A DNA stretch of 22,687 nt, taken from contig DFZN01000024.1 in NCBI GenBank assembly GCA_002382735.1, positions 4,951 through 27,637 on the forward strand, read 5' to 3'. The notes below the pieces were generated by a model. That model did no database searches. It worked only from the letters and a program-made list of their open reading frames with translations, and had not been told where the DNA came from. Each line of letters opens with the position of its first letter. The stretch's first letter is position 1. Below are positions 1 to 6,086 of this stretch, piece by piece. Source of the DNA: a bacterium UBP11_UBA4055. Lineage in GTDB: Bacteria > UBA4055. Both the position numbers and the translations under genes were made by a program.

Positions 1-96
1 AAAAGAATTGTAAACTCACTGCCTCATATTTGTATTTAACATAAGAAATTATAGTTTAGCCCAACAAACTTCAAGTTATTAATAACAACGACCGCT
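1..96. other. 3' end of an unidentified upstream element; no callable gene
   Basis: This A/T-rich stretch precedes the first attC-like repeat. All three forward frames close early: the frame starting at base 1 stops at 37-39, and another stops at 42-44. At most the last dozen residues of a gene lie here, and I cannot say which frame is used. The last bases before the repeat (about 84-99, with CGACCGCTAAC) resemble the sequence in front of the second repeat copy (CAGACCCACAAC). This fits the tail of a cassette ending in the same kind of recombination site. Confidence 0.4.
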
Positions 97-160
97 AACA
101 TTGGCTACATGACACTGACTGGTTTTTACGACTTGTGTGGTGCTTTTTTCCATGACCGTT
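97..160 (+). repeat. attC-like repeat, copy 1 (64 bp, AAC...GTT)
   Basis: This block matches 19995-20058 at 62 of 64 positions; the only differences are TT versus AG at 148-149. It begins with AAC and ends with GTT, and similarity drops sharply outside those triplets. The bases just outside pair with each other (CTAAC at 95-99 with GTTAG at 158-162). An inner GG...CATG (103-110) can pair with CATG-A-CC (151-157), leaving unpaired bases. Paired outer boxes, an unpaired spacer and a second paired box are the layout of an integron attC site. No integrase gene is in the window, so the assignment rests on structure alone. The site abuts the 3' end of the mtfA-like gene, as if it were the last site of an array to the left. 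Confidence 0.6.
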
Positions 161-192
161 AGAGCCAAATAACAGAAAAGATGGTGCACAAC

Positions 193-984
193 CTATTCTT
201 TCACCCTGAATATCTTCTCCATAAGCTCATAGAGATCGGGATGATTTGCTTTGAATTTTTTGGGATTTTCGAAGAAATATTCGCTGACGACCGCGAAGAA
301 TTCAGTCTTGTCGGTAGCTCCGTAGGGATTTATGTCCGACCTTCCCTGCATGATCTGTCCTATATTCTGATGTATAAGTTCCACCCATGGAACTATGTAC
401 TGATGCTCAAGAAAAAGTTTCGGTATTCCGTCAACCGAGCCGTCAGCCTTGTCGATCAGGTGAATGAACTCGTGGATCCCCACATTCGAGCCGTCCCATT
501 CGTTCTTAAAGCCCCAATGCAGGTCGTGCTTTGAAAGTATCATCTTGCCGTTCATATAGCCGTCGCCGACCATGCCGGAAATGTCATGATCATGCATATC
601 GTCACCTGTCTGGAAGCTGTCGTTGAAGCTCTTTTCATACAGCAGAACTTCGCTTAAGTTAAGGTACTGCCATTCCGGGAACCTGAAGATCGGTATGACA
701 GCGCTTGCGGCAATAAGCAGTTCGTCGCTCCTTGTCACTTTTACTCCGATGCCGGTAATTTTTACATTCGCGAGAAATTCGGCAGTCTTGAATTCGAACA
801 GTTTTTTTTCTTCGTCCGGAAGATCTTTATAAAATCTGACTTTTGAAGCCATTATAAGCCTGTCCTTTTTTGTCAGACCGCCCTTCGGGATCTTCCACCT
901 TCCGGATTTACCGAGATACTTGAAAAACCAGATCAGAAATCCTGCGAAAACAACGAGAAATATTGCGGCGTACAGATCGTGCAT
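193..984 (-). CDS. MtfA-like zinc metallopeptidase (M90 family) with N-terminal membrane anchor
   Basis: The 263-residue protein resembles MtfA (Mlc titration factor A), a zinc-dependent peptidase family. The zinc motif H-E-F-I-H is at residues 171-175, inside the family context (IHEFIHLIDKADG, then DG-x-P). The conserved downstream segment TEFFAVVSEYFF (about 227-238) should supply the third zinc ligand. E. coli MtfA is cytosolic, but here residues 5-24 form a clear hydrophobic segment, so this version is probably attached to the inner membrane with its catalytic part in the cytosol. No good ribosome binding site precedes the ATG, and no better start is visible. It stands alone on its strand. 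Its 3' end lies only 32 bp from the attC-like repeat, so the gene marks the edge of the core chromosome here. In other bacteria MtfA binds the glucose repressor Mlc; whether that applies here is unknown. Confidence 0.85.
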   Translation of the reverse strand: MHDLYAAIFLVVFAGFLIWFFKYLGKSGRWKIPKGGLTKKDRLIMASKVRFYKDLPDEEKKLFEFKTAEFLANVKITGIGVKVTRSDELLIAASAVIPIFRFPEWQYLNLSEVLLYEKSFNDSFQTGDDMHDHDISGMVGDGYMNGKMILSKHDLHWGFKNEWDGSNVGIHEFIHLIDKADGSVDGIPKLFLEHQYIVPWVELIHQNIGQIMQGRSDINPYGATDKTEFFAVVSEYFFENPKKFKANHPDLYELMEKIFRVKE

Positions 985-1113
985 GAGATAAATTTATGGA
1001 AATAAAATGCAAATTACTATACAAATCGTTATATTTCTCAACAATGTCGAGGTAAAGAAGATCCATGAACGGTTATTTTTATTATCCGATCGCTTATTTA
1101 AGAAAGACACTAA

Positions 1114-1377
1114 AAACTTAAATTAAAAAACACCGTAAAAGCAAAGTTACAGAACCTCGGGGCAAGAACAGCGCCATCACTCAAAGTGATTGATCACCTT
1201 TATGGAAAACCTTTAATCGGTGCAAAAAAAGTCTCGGAACTCACCGGACTATCATCACCCAGCTCATACAAGCTTATCTATGATCTTGAAAATCTCGAAA
1301 TATTGAAAGAGATCACCGGCGGCAAAAGGAAAAAAATGTATCTCTTTGATGACTATTTAAAACTATTCCAGAGATAA
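1114..1377 (+). pseudogene. C-terminal remnant of a Fic-family protein (winged-helix tail only)
   Basis: The open frame runs from the stop at 1111-1113 to the TAA at 1375-1377. It encodes about 87 residues, with a possible GTG start at 1186 for the last 63. The sequence matches the C-terminal winged helix of many Fic AMP-transferases: an alanine/leucine-rich lead-in helix, a helix-turn-helix like GAKKVSELTGLSSPSSYKL, then the usual ending LEILKEITGGKRKKMYLFDDYL. The Fic catalytic motif HPFxxGNGR is absent, and nothing upstream to the mtfA-like gene restores it in any frame I checked. The gene is therefore a broken leftover. It could in principle be read as a 63-residue DNA-binding protein, but no ribosome binding site precedes the GTG. 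Confidence 0.7.
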
Positions 1378-1461
1378 AATATTGAAAAATATCCTCTTTT
1401 CGAAGAGCGTATGATACCGTTTGTGTGGTAAAAGGAATAGATCCGCTGCTGTAATAAACTG

Positions 1462-1502
1462 TTGACATTTGCATGATTATGCATTACATTGTAAATACAA
1501 TG
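1462..1502 (+). promoter_or_regulatory. Promoter and twin dyad operators of the toxin-antitoxin operon
   Basis: TTGACA (1462-1467) is followed 17 bp later by TACATT (1485-1490), a plausible sigma-70 promoter. Two perfect inverted repeats overlie it. TGCAT-gatt-ATGCA (1470-1483) lies in the spacer, and CATTGT-aaat-ACAATG (1487-1502) covers the -10 and the start region. Ribbon-helix-helix antitoxins usually repress their own operon by binding such paired dyads. The ribosome binding site AAAGGAGA at about 1502-1509 follows directly. Confidence 0.7.
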
Positions 1503-1516
1503 AAAGGAGAACCTGA

Positions 1517-1762
1517 ATGTCGAAAACTATCACAATGAGAATAGATGAAACAGTCCTTGAGAAACTGATGAAGTTCGCCAGGCTTGAGAATAGATCTCTT
1601 TCTAATTTCATCGAAACGGCTGCTTTAAAATACATAAATGAGATCGAATATACCGACGAGTTTGAAATGAACGAGATACTCAGCGATACCGATCTGCTAA
1701 AAAAGCTGAAAAAAGGAAGTTCGGACGCAAAGAACAAGCGGGGCCGCTTTGTCGAACTTTAG
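1517..1762 (+). CDS. Ribbon-helix-helix (CopG-type) antitoxin
   Basis: This 81-residue protein begins with a classic ribbon-helix-helix DNA-binding domain: a strand (KTITMRID), helix one (ETVLEKLMKFARLENR), then a second helix starting SLSNFIETAALKYI, ending near residue 40. The acidic, helical C-terminal half (DEFEMNEILSDTDLLKKLKKG) is the usual toxin-wrapping region. A strong ribosome binding site (AAAGGAGA) sits about 8 bases before the ATG. The reading frame overlaps the toxin gene by 14 bases, so the two are translated together. It should neutralise the toxin and, alone or in complex, bind the two dyads overlapping its promoter. The assignment as an antitoxin follows from both domain and gene order. 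Confidence 0.9.
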   Translation: MSKTITMRIDETVLEKLMKFARLENRSLSNFIETAALKYINEIEYTDEFEMNEILSDTDLLKKLKKGSSDAKNKRGRFVEL

Positions 1763-2027
1763 AATATTTGAGACAGATCAGTTTATCTCTGACATAGAAA
1801 GCCTTCCGCCTTCAGCTAAAGTGAAGATATCTAAAAAGATCCGCGAATATGTTTATAAACAGATTTCCGAAAATCCTTATTTCGGACTCAACATCAAAAA
1901 ACTCAGGGATTTTTCGCCTGAAACATGGCGTTACAGGATCGGAACTTACCGTTTATTTTTTGAAATAGATGACTCTGAAAAAATCATTTACATTACCGCA
2001 TTAAGCAAACGAAAAGACGCTTATTGA
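1749..2027 (+). CDS. RelE/ParE-superfamily toxin
   Basis: This 92-residue basic protein has the RelE/ParE fold signature: an N-terminal strand (FRIFETDQFISDIESL), two helices, then KKLRDFSPETWRYRIGTYRL, a strand (FFEID) and ITALSKRKDAY at the end. The pattern YRIGTYRL...FEI...I-ITALSKRKDAY is typical of the RelE/YoeB-like branch, whose members cleave mRNA on the ribosome; ParE-type gyrase poisoning cannot be excluded. The start is a TTG inside the antitoxin gene (the only candidate giving a complete N-terminus), and there is no clear ribosome binding site of its own. Its synthesis should therefore depend on translation of the antitoxin and stay lower. The gene looks intact. Confidence 0.88.
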   Translation: MSNFRIFETDQFISDIESLPPSAKVKISKKIREYVYKQISENPYFGLNIKKLRDFSPETWRYRIGTYRLFFEIDDSEKIIYITALSKRKDAY

Positions 2028-2137
2028 TCTACTTTATCCATAGCCGTACTCTCTTTGTTTATAATCAAGTCGTCTAAAGATATTACAGGTATCAAAATAT
2101 TGTCAATATTTCTATTCAGTTTTATTTTTGTTTCCAT
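2021..2137 (-). CDS. Possible 38-residue ORF, perhaps the start of a decayed gene
   Basis: An ATG at 2137 follows a good ribosome binding site (CGGAGT, six bases upstream). It opens a 38-codon frame that starts METKIKLNRNIDNILIPVIS and stops in the last codons of the toxin gene on the other strand. I do not recognise the product. Its size, the proper start signals and the tandem operator just upstream (2168-2222) suggest the surviving first exon-like piece of a larger gene that has been cut off by the toxin-antitoxin insertion. It could alternatively be a genuine micro-protein under that operator. Confidence 0.35.
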   Translation of the reverse strand: METKIKLNRNIDNILIPVISLDDLIINKESTAMDKVDQ

Positions 2138-2167
2138 AATTTACTCCGTTTGATGCCTGTAGTTAAC

Positions 2168-2222
2168 AATTTACTCAACCCACTGAGTAAATTTACTCAA
2201 CGCGCTGAGAATTTTTACTCAA
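2168..2222. promoter_or_regulatory. Tandem dyad operator (ACTCA/TGAGT), 22-bp period
   Basis: AATTTACTCA (2168-2177) and TGAGTAAATT (2184-2193) form a perfect 10-bp inverted repeat around ACCCAC. The same half-site AATTTACTCA recurs at 2190-2199, followed by an imperfect partner (TGAGAATTTT, 2206-2215). A third half-site (TTTTACTCAA) is at 2213-2222. The motif thus repeats every 22-23 bp, about two helical turns, which places the dyads on the same face of the DNA. It lies upstream of the minus-strand ORF at 2021-2137 and of the plus-strand ORF at 2304. It looks like a repressor or activator array, but the cognate regulator is not in view. Confidence 0.55.
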
Positions 2223-2303
2223 TAGAAATATATTACCTATGTGCTATTCTCTTTTTAGTTATGAATATTTGACATTGACCGCTTAAATTATTAAATTAAC
2301 TGT

Positions 2304-2423
2304 ATGAAAGAACTTAAAACGCTGCTGAAACGACATATTGACCTACTCGAAAAAAAAGCTATAAAAAACCCTTACCTGATCAATCAGATCGAACAGAGCA
2401 AAGTAGCCATCTATGCAAAATGA
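2304..2423 (+). CDS. Possible 39-residue ORF, unknown
   Basis: The frame begins with ATG at 2304 and encodes a short, basic, helical peptide (starting MKELKTLLKRHIDLLEKKAI, ending VAIYAK). I do not recognise it. No good ribosome binding site precedes it; the upstream sequence is A/T-rich. The regular leucine and lysine pattern suggests an amphipathic helix and is not what random A/T-rich DNA usually gives. However, the length is too small to be sure. The ORF sits between the tandem dyad operator and the 127-bp inverted-repeat element. It may be a fragment of a decayed gene. Confidence 0.3.
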   Translation: MKELKTLLKRHIDLLEKKAIKNPYLINQIEQSKVAIYAK

Positions 2424-2445
2424 AGAAGTCACTTAGTTTTTAAAA

Positions 2446-2572
2446 CCCGCGCAAAATCTTTTCAGATAAAGCGGCATGGAATCAGCGGACAGCTTAGATC
2501 TTTATTATTTCTTGCGATATTATTTAGTCCGGATAGATTATAAACAGCTCTGAAAAGCACTTTTTGCGCGGG
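2446..2572. repeat. 127-bp element with 20-bp near-perfect terminal inverted repeats
   Basis: The outer arms CCCGCGCAAAA (2446-2456) and TTTTGCGCGGG (2562-2572) are perfectly complementary. One and four bases inside them, CTTTTCAGA (2458-2466) and TCTGAAAAG (2549-2557) are also perfectly complementary. The inside (about 80 bp) has no ORF of note. The shape fits a miniature inverted-repeat element or a long hairpin RNA. No clear target-site duplication is visible at the edges. Confidence 0.55.
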
Positions 2573-2584
2573 CGTCTTTTCTTT

Positions 2585-2620
2585 GCTTACTTTCATTTTG
2601 GACGCTCAAAAGAAAGTGAG
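2585..2620. repeat. Hairpin repeat just after the rsmB stop
   Basis: CTTACTTTC (2586-2594) pairs with GAAAGTGAG (2612-2620) with one T·G wobble. TTTTG (2596-2600) pairs with CAAAA (2607-2611), leaving one bulged A and a short GC-rich loop. Similar TTAC-TTTC/GAAA-GTAA hairpins occur between genes in many unrelated bacteria (my recollection, not searched). It lies directly downstream of rsmB and may help end or stabilise that transcript. There is no T-tract on either side, so it is not a standard intrinsic terminator. Confidence 0.5.
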
Positions 2621-2626
2621 AAACAA

Positions 2627-3928
2627 TCACCTTACGCGTTTAAGCCTGACCGCAAAAGCACCCTCGTGCCCGTGAACCCCGGGAATGACGAAATAGCTGC
2701 CGTCGGGATTTCTAAACGGTTCGAGGTTCGGATCATTTACCGGATCGATCACAAAATCGGGATCGAATTCGAGAAACGCATTTACGATATCGATGTTCTC
2801 TTCCTTGAATATCGAACATGTTGAATATACGATATATCCGCCCTTTCTTACATAGGCAGCAGACCTTTTTAGAATGGCAAGCTGAAGTTTTGTAAGCTCG
2901 GCTATCATCTCTTCGGTCTTATTCCACCTGCTTTCGGGATGGCGCCTGAAATTACCGCTACCCGTGCACGGAGCGTCGATAAGTATCTTGTCGAAATCCT
3001 CGAACGCCTGGAATTTCTGAGCTTCCTGAAAGGTAAGTTTGTCGAATTTCAGGCCGAGGCGCTTAAAGTTCAGCTTGATAACGACCCGCTTCTTCTGCGA
3101 AATGTCGTTCAGCCATAACTTTGCCTTGTTCCCCGTGATCTCCTGAATGAACGAGCTCTTGCCGCCCGGGGCGCAGCACAGGTCTAGTATCTTGTCGTTC
3201 CTGACCGGCTGCAGAAGAAGTGCCGGTATCGAGTGCGGCGGGTCCTGAATGTAGAACCTGCCCTCCTCAAAGGCTTTCGAGCCGACCGCATTGCCGCTCT
3301 CAATCCGCAGAAAATCTGCGAATCCCTCCACACCCGCCGCAAGTACATCCTCGCCTGCGAGGATGAGAGCGAGCCCGTCCCTGCCGTTCTTCATCCTGTT
3401 CGACCGGACATAGACAGGCGGAATTGTCTGGTTGAACCTCATGATCTTTTCCGCCGTCTCTTTCCCGTACTGGCCTGTCAGCTTCGCCGTAATCCAGTCC
3501 GGGTGGGACGAGTAGAGCGCTCTCTTCGACGAACTGTCCTCTTCAGTCATCTCAAGCTCTGTCATTCGCCTGAGGATCGCGTTGATATATTTGAATTTCC
3601 CCCGCCCGAAAATATCCTTCGAAAGCTCAACATACTCGTTCACGATAGAATAATCCGTCGAGCTGTCGAGGAAAAAAAATTCGACTCCCGCGCACAGAAT
3701 CAGCATTTCCGTCTTTATGTCCTGATCTTCAATGTTCTTATCTATCTTTTCGCACAGGAATTTTTCGACGAAGCTGAAATGCCTGAAAAACTGGTTGACA
3801 AGGTTTATCAGCCTTCGTTTGTCCCTGTCGTCAAGGTCTTTTAGTATTTCGGGATAAAGAGACTCGAGCGAAAGCCTGTCGTTGTATATCCGCATGACCG
3901 TATTGAAATATAGTTTTCTCAGATTCAT
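2627..3928 (-). CDS. rsmB: 16S rRNA m5C967 methyltransferase RsmB (Fmu/Sun)
   Basis: This 433-residue protein has the two-part build of RsmB. An N-terminal NusB-like helical RNA-binding domain (about 1-125) is followed by a class I SAM methyltransferase. SAM motif I, LDLCCAPGGKSS, is at 248-259. The two catalytic cysteines sit in DAPCTGSG (C321) and STCSI (C371), the pair that defines RNA m5C methyltransferases. The length is normal for the family. I place the start at the ATG at 3928, not the upstream ATG at 4000: it gives the family N-terminus (MNLRKLYFNTVMRIY) and forms an ATGA overlap with the preceding lipoprotein gene. The 24 extra residues of the longer form would lie entirely inside that gene. 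It is the last gene of the minus-strand operon and is probably translated by coupling, since no separate ribosome binding site is visible. Confidence 0.95.
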   Translation of the reverse strand: MNLRKLYFNTVMRIYNDRLSLESLYPEILKDLDDRDKRRLINLVNQFFRHFSFVEKFLCEKIDKNIEDQDIKTEMLILCAGVEFFFLDSSTDYSIVNEYVELSKDIFGRGKFKYINAILRRMTELEMTEEDSSSKRALYSSHPDWITAKLTGQYGKETAEKIMRFNQTIPPVYVRSNRMKNGRDGLALILAGEDVLAAGVEGFADFLRIESGNAVGSKAFEEGRFYIQDPPHSIPALLLQPVRNDKILDLCCAPGGKSSFIQEITGNKAKLWLNDISQKKRVVIKLNFKRLGLKFDKLTFQEAQKFQAFEDFDKILIDAPCTGSGNFRRHPESRWNKTEEMIAELTKLQLAILKRSAAYVRKGGYIVYSTCSIFKEENIDIVNAFLEFDPDFVIDPVNDPNLEPFRNPDGSYFVIPGVHGHEGAFAVRLKRVR

Positions 3929-4416
3929 TTTTTGTCTAAATAGATCGAAAGTGAGTTCCGTCTTAATATTTTCGGAAGGAAATGCAGCTTGACAGTGCAT
4001 GATATCCCGTCATTTTCTTCAAATATCCCGTCGTTAGTGCCGGTCGTAATGGTAAATATCCTCTCTTCATCCGGGTCTATTCCGAACGAAGGCTCTTTAA
4101 GGTAGTCCGACGCCTTTATTTCGTATGATTTTAATGTAACGCCGTATTCGTTATTTATCTGAAGTATCACAAACCTGTTATTTTCGGTCTTGAAAGTTTT
4201 TACCGTTCTCGACATATTTTTCATTCTGAGCGTAAGATCAAGAGGTTTTCCCTTGACAAAAGTGCCGTTCACGGAAGTTAAAAAGTACGAAACGCCGTCT
4301 ATTTCGAGCGATGCGAATTTAGGCTTTCCGGTGCCTGTCCTCTTATCGCCTGAAGTACCTGCGCAGCCGGAAAACAGCAAAAAAGCAGTCAGTAGCAGAG
4401 CCGATACTTTAAACAT
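3925..4416 (-). CDS. Lipoprotein with BsuPI-like domain
   Basis: The 163-residue product starts with a lipoprotein signal peptide: a short basic start, a hydrophobic stretch and the lipobox LFSGC ending near residue 18. It should be anchored in the inner or outer membrane. The rest is a predicted all-beta domain with KGKPLDLTLRMKNMSRTVKTF, a central strand, and a late PDEERIFTIT segment. This resembles the BsuPI (intracellular proteinase inhibitor) family, which bacteria often carry as secreted or lipoprotein versions; inhibitor activity should not be assumed. The start at 4416 puts the signal peptide at the very N-terminus, while the upstream ATG at 4443 would add nine residues inside the preceding gene. 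The gene overlaps its neighbours on both sides (8 bp with the HD-GYP gene, 4 bp with rsmB), so it belongs to the same operon. Confidence 0.72.
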   Translation of the reverse strand: MFKVSALLLTAFLLFSGCAGTSGDKRTGTGKPKFASLEIDGVSYFLTSVNGTFVKGKPLDLTLRMKNMSRTVKTFKTENNRFVILQINNEYGVTLKSYEIKASDYLKEPSFGIDPDEERIFTITTGTNDGIFEENDGISCTVKLHFLPKILRRNSLSIYLDKK

Positions 4417-5902
4417 TGATATTTCCGTTATCTCTTGCTTCAAGATAAATCTGATAAAGATTTTCGTTTATGAACATATCCACTATCTCCTTATCCAGCT
4501 CGCCGTCCTTTGCCATGAATCCGAGTATCTGCCTTGCCTTATCGACCGGAATAGCCTTTTTATAAGGTCTGTCCGATGCCGTCAGCGCTTCAAAAACATC
4601 CGCGACCGCCAGTATCCTTGACTGTAGCATTATCTCCTCTCCGCGTACATTGAACGGGTATCCGCTTCCGTCAAGCATTTCGTGATGCGCGCCGGCGATC
4701 CTGGGAATGTCTTTCAGCTCATCAGTGAACGGTACGGTCTCGAGTATGTCAAGTGTATTGTTTACATGGCGTTTCATCTTCTCCCATTCCTCGGGCGAAA
4801 AATTCCCCTTAACGAAACTTGTCAGCATGTAGATCTCTTCTTCTTCGAGGTAATTATGCTCCTCTCCCTGAAAACCAACGAACTTCTTGTTCCCGATCTC
4901 GACAATCTTAGCTTTATCTTCATCCGAACAAGGCCCGGGCAGGTTCTTGTCGAGAATAAATTTGAGGTCGTCGTCTATCCGCTCTATAAAATCTTTCTTA
5001 AGCTGCTCGTCGTGTATGTGGAAATCCGTGGAGAATTTTATGACCTCGAACCTGTTCTTTATTATCGCGATGTCATCTTCTTCGAGCTTGTTGCGCTTTT
5101 CCAGAACATTTTCGGGGACAGCGACTTTACCTACATCGTGCAGAAGGGCGGCGTACTTGAGCTCTTCAAGCTTTTCGTCGCTGAAAAATATATTCTCGAA
5201 ATTTCCGTCATCTTTATGATTGATGTGCTCGGCGATCATGCGTGATATATAAGCGACCCTCTTCGAGTGTCCGGCAGTGTGCGGGCTTCTCGCTTCGATA
5301 GCCTCGGAGAACGCTTCAACAAGAGCTTTATAAAGGTTCTTGTTAGCCTCGAGAAGCCTCGCGTTCGAGAGTGCTACGGCCGCCTGGCTCGCGAGAGAAA
5401 GGATGATGGCCTCGAATTCCTTTGAAAAAGGAACTATATTTCCGGCTGAGTCCATCTGATTAATAAGCTGTATCACTCCGAGAGTATTGCATTCGTTGTC
5501 CTTCATGGGAACAGAAAGCATGGAGACAGTTCTGTAGCCTGTCCTCTCATCGTACGATTTGTTGAAGGAATAAGGCTTATCCTCAGGAATTTTGTAGCAG
5601 TCTTCGATATTGACGGTATCGCCGGTTATCGCAGTATATCCCGCTATCGACCTCATTTCAAGCGGTACCGAGAATGACCTGAAAACACTTTCCTTCCCTT
5701 TCCTTGCGAGAGAAACGGTCTTGGTCGCCTGAAATATCAGTTCGGTTTTTTTCTCGTCCTTAATATAAAGCGAGCAGGCATCGCAGTCCGCGAACTCGAT
5801 TATCTCGTCCACGATCAGATTGAACAGGTTCTCCAGTTTTGTCTCCGAGCTTAATGCTATCCCTATCCTGTTGAATGCGAAAACAAGTTCTTTATAATCC
5901 AT
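4409..5902 (-). CDS. GAF–HD-GYP domain protein, probable cyclic-di-GMP phosphodiesterase
   Basis: The 497-residue cytosolic protein has an N-terminal GAF sensor domain (about 22-185) and a C-terminal HD-GYP domain (about 190-490). The metal-binding HD motif is LLHDVGK (H255, D256). Further ligands are H379 (MKRHV) and the double histidine in AHHEMLDGSGYP (H406, H407). The GYP signature is intact at 414-416, and AVADVFEALTASDRPYK follows as in active members. HD-GYP enzymes hydrolyse cyclic-di-GMP. Unusually, HD and the next metal histidine are separated by about 124 residues instead of about 30. The intervening ~95-residue, acidic, helical insert (about 270-370) may regulate access to the site. 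A ribosome binding site (AAAGGCGG) precedes the ATG. It sits between a small membrane protein and a lipoprotein, all co-transcribed. Confidence 0.9.
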   Translation of the reverse strand: MDYKELVFAFNRIGIALSSETKLENLFNLIVDEIIEFADCDACSLYIKDEKKTELIFQATKTVSLARKGKESVFRSFSVPLEMRSIAGYTAITGDTVNIEDCYKIPEDKPYSFNKSYDERTGYRTVSMLSVPMKDNECNTLGVIQLINQMDSAGNIVPFSKEFEAIILSLASQAAVALSNARLLEANKNLYKALVEAFSEAIEARSPHTAGHSKRVAYISRMIAEHINHKDDGNFENIFFSDEKLEELKYAALLHDVGKVAVPENVLEKRNKLEEDDIAIIKNRFEVIKFSTDFHIHDEQLKKDFIERIDDDLKFILDKNLPGPCSDEDKAKIVEIGNKKFVGFQGEEHNYLEEEEIYMLTSFVKGNFSPEEWEKMKRHVNNTLDILETVPFTDELKDIPRIAGAHHEMLDGSGYPFNVRGEEIMLQSRILAVADVFEALTASDRPYKKAIPVDKARQILGFMAKDGELDKEIVDMFINENLYQIYLEARDNGNINV

Positions 5903-5913
5903 TAAAGCCGCCT

Positions 5914-6072
5914 TTACTTGATTTCTTCGTATTCGGCCTCTTCTATTCTGTCGGTTCTCTTCTTTTTATCACGGCCTGTCTGCAGAATAACTTCCGCTTT
6001 TCCTTTTATTCTTCCGATCTGATATGCCATATAGACTATCACGATGATTATTAGTGTTCCGAGAAGCGGCAT
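5914..6072 (-). CDS. Small single-pass membrane protein (52 residues)
   Basis: The gene is short but has a strong ribosome binding site (AGAGG, five bases before the ATG) and fits exactly into the gap between its neighbours (14 bp after the kinase gene, 11 bp before the HD-GYP gene). The product has a hydrophobic helix right at the N-terminus (LLGTLIIIVIVYMAYQIG, about 3-20). A basic middle (GRDKKKRTDR) follows, and an acidic ending (EEAEYEEIK). This plan resembles Bacteroidetes small proteins of the DUF4834 type, which also have an N-terminal helix and end in a Y/D-EEIK tail; that match is from memory and uncertain. The function is unknown. Its conserved-looking charge pattern and tight packing argue that it is real. 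Confidence 0.75.
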   Translation of the reverse strand: MPLLGTLIIIVIVYMAYQIGRIKGKAEVILQTGRDKKKRTDRIEEAEYEEIK

Positions 6073-6086
6073 CTTACCTCTTTTGT

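Noticed and set aside
2168..2222. Possible small CRISPR array
   Set aside because: The 22-bp units abut each other without spacers and are dyads; this is an operator array.
2585..2620. Intrinsic terminator of rsmB
   Set aside because: The hairpin is good but there is no T-tract on either strand, so it is listed as a repeat only.
2564..2824. 86-codon plus-strand frame across the hairpin repeat and the rsmB 3' end
   Set aside because: It is formed by the repeat and the antisense of rsmB; no family match or start signal.
3233..3844. 203-codon plus-strand frame opposite rsmB
   Set aside because: It lies wholly antisense to a clear rsmB, has no recognisable domain and no ribosome binding site; it is a shadow frame of GC-rich coding DNA.
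3928..4000. Longer rsmB start at 4000
   Set aside because: The added 24 residues lie inside the lipoprotein gene and do not resemble the family; the ATGA overlap at 3928 is the natural start.
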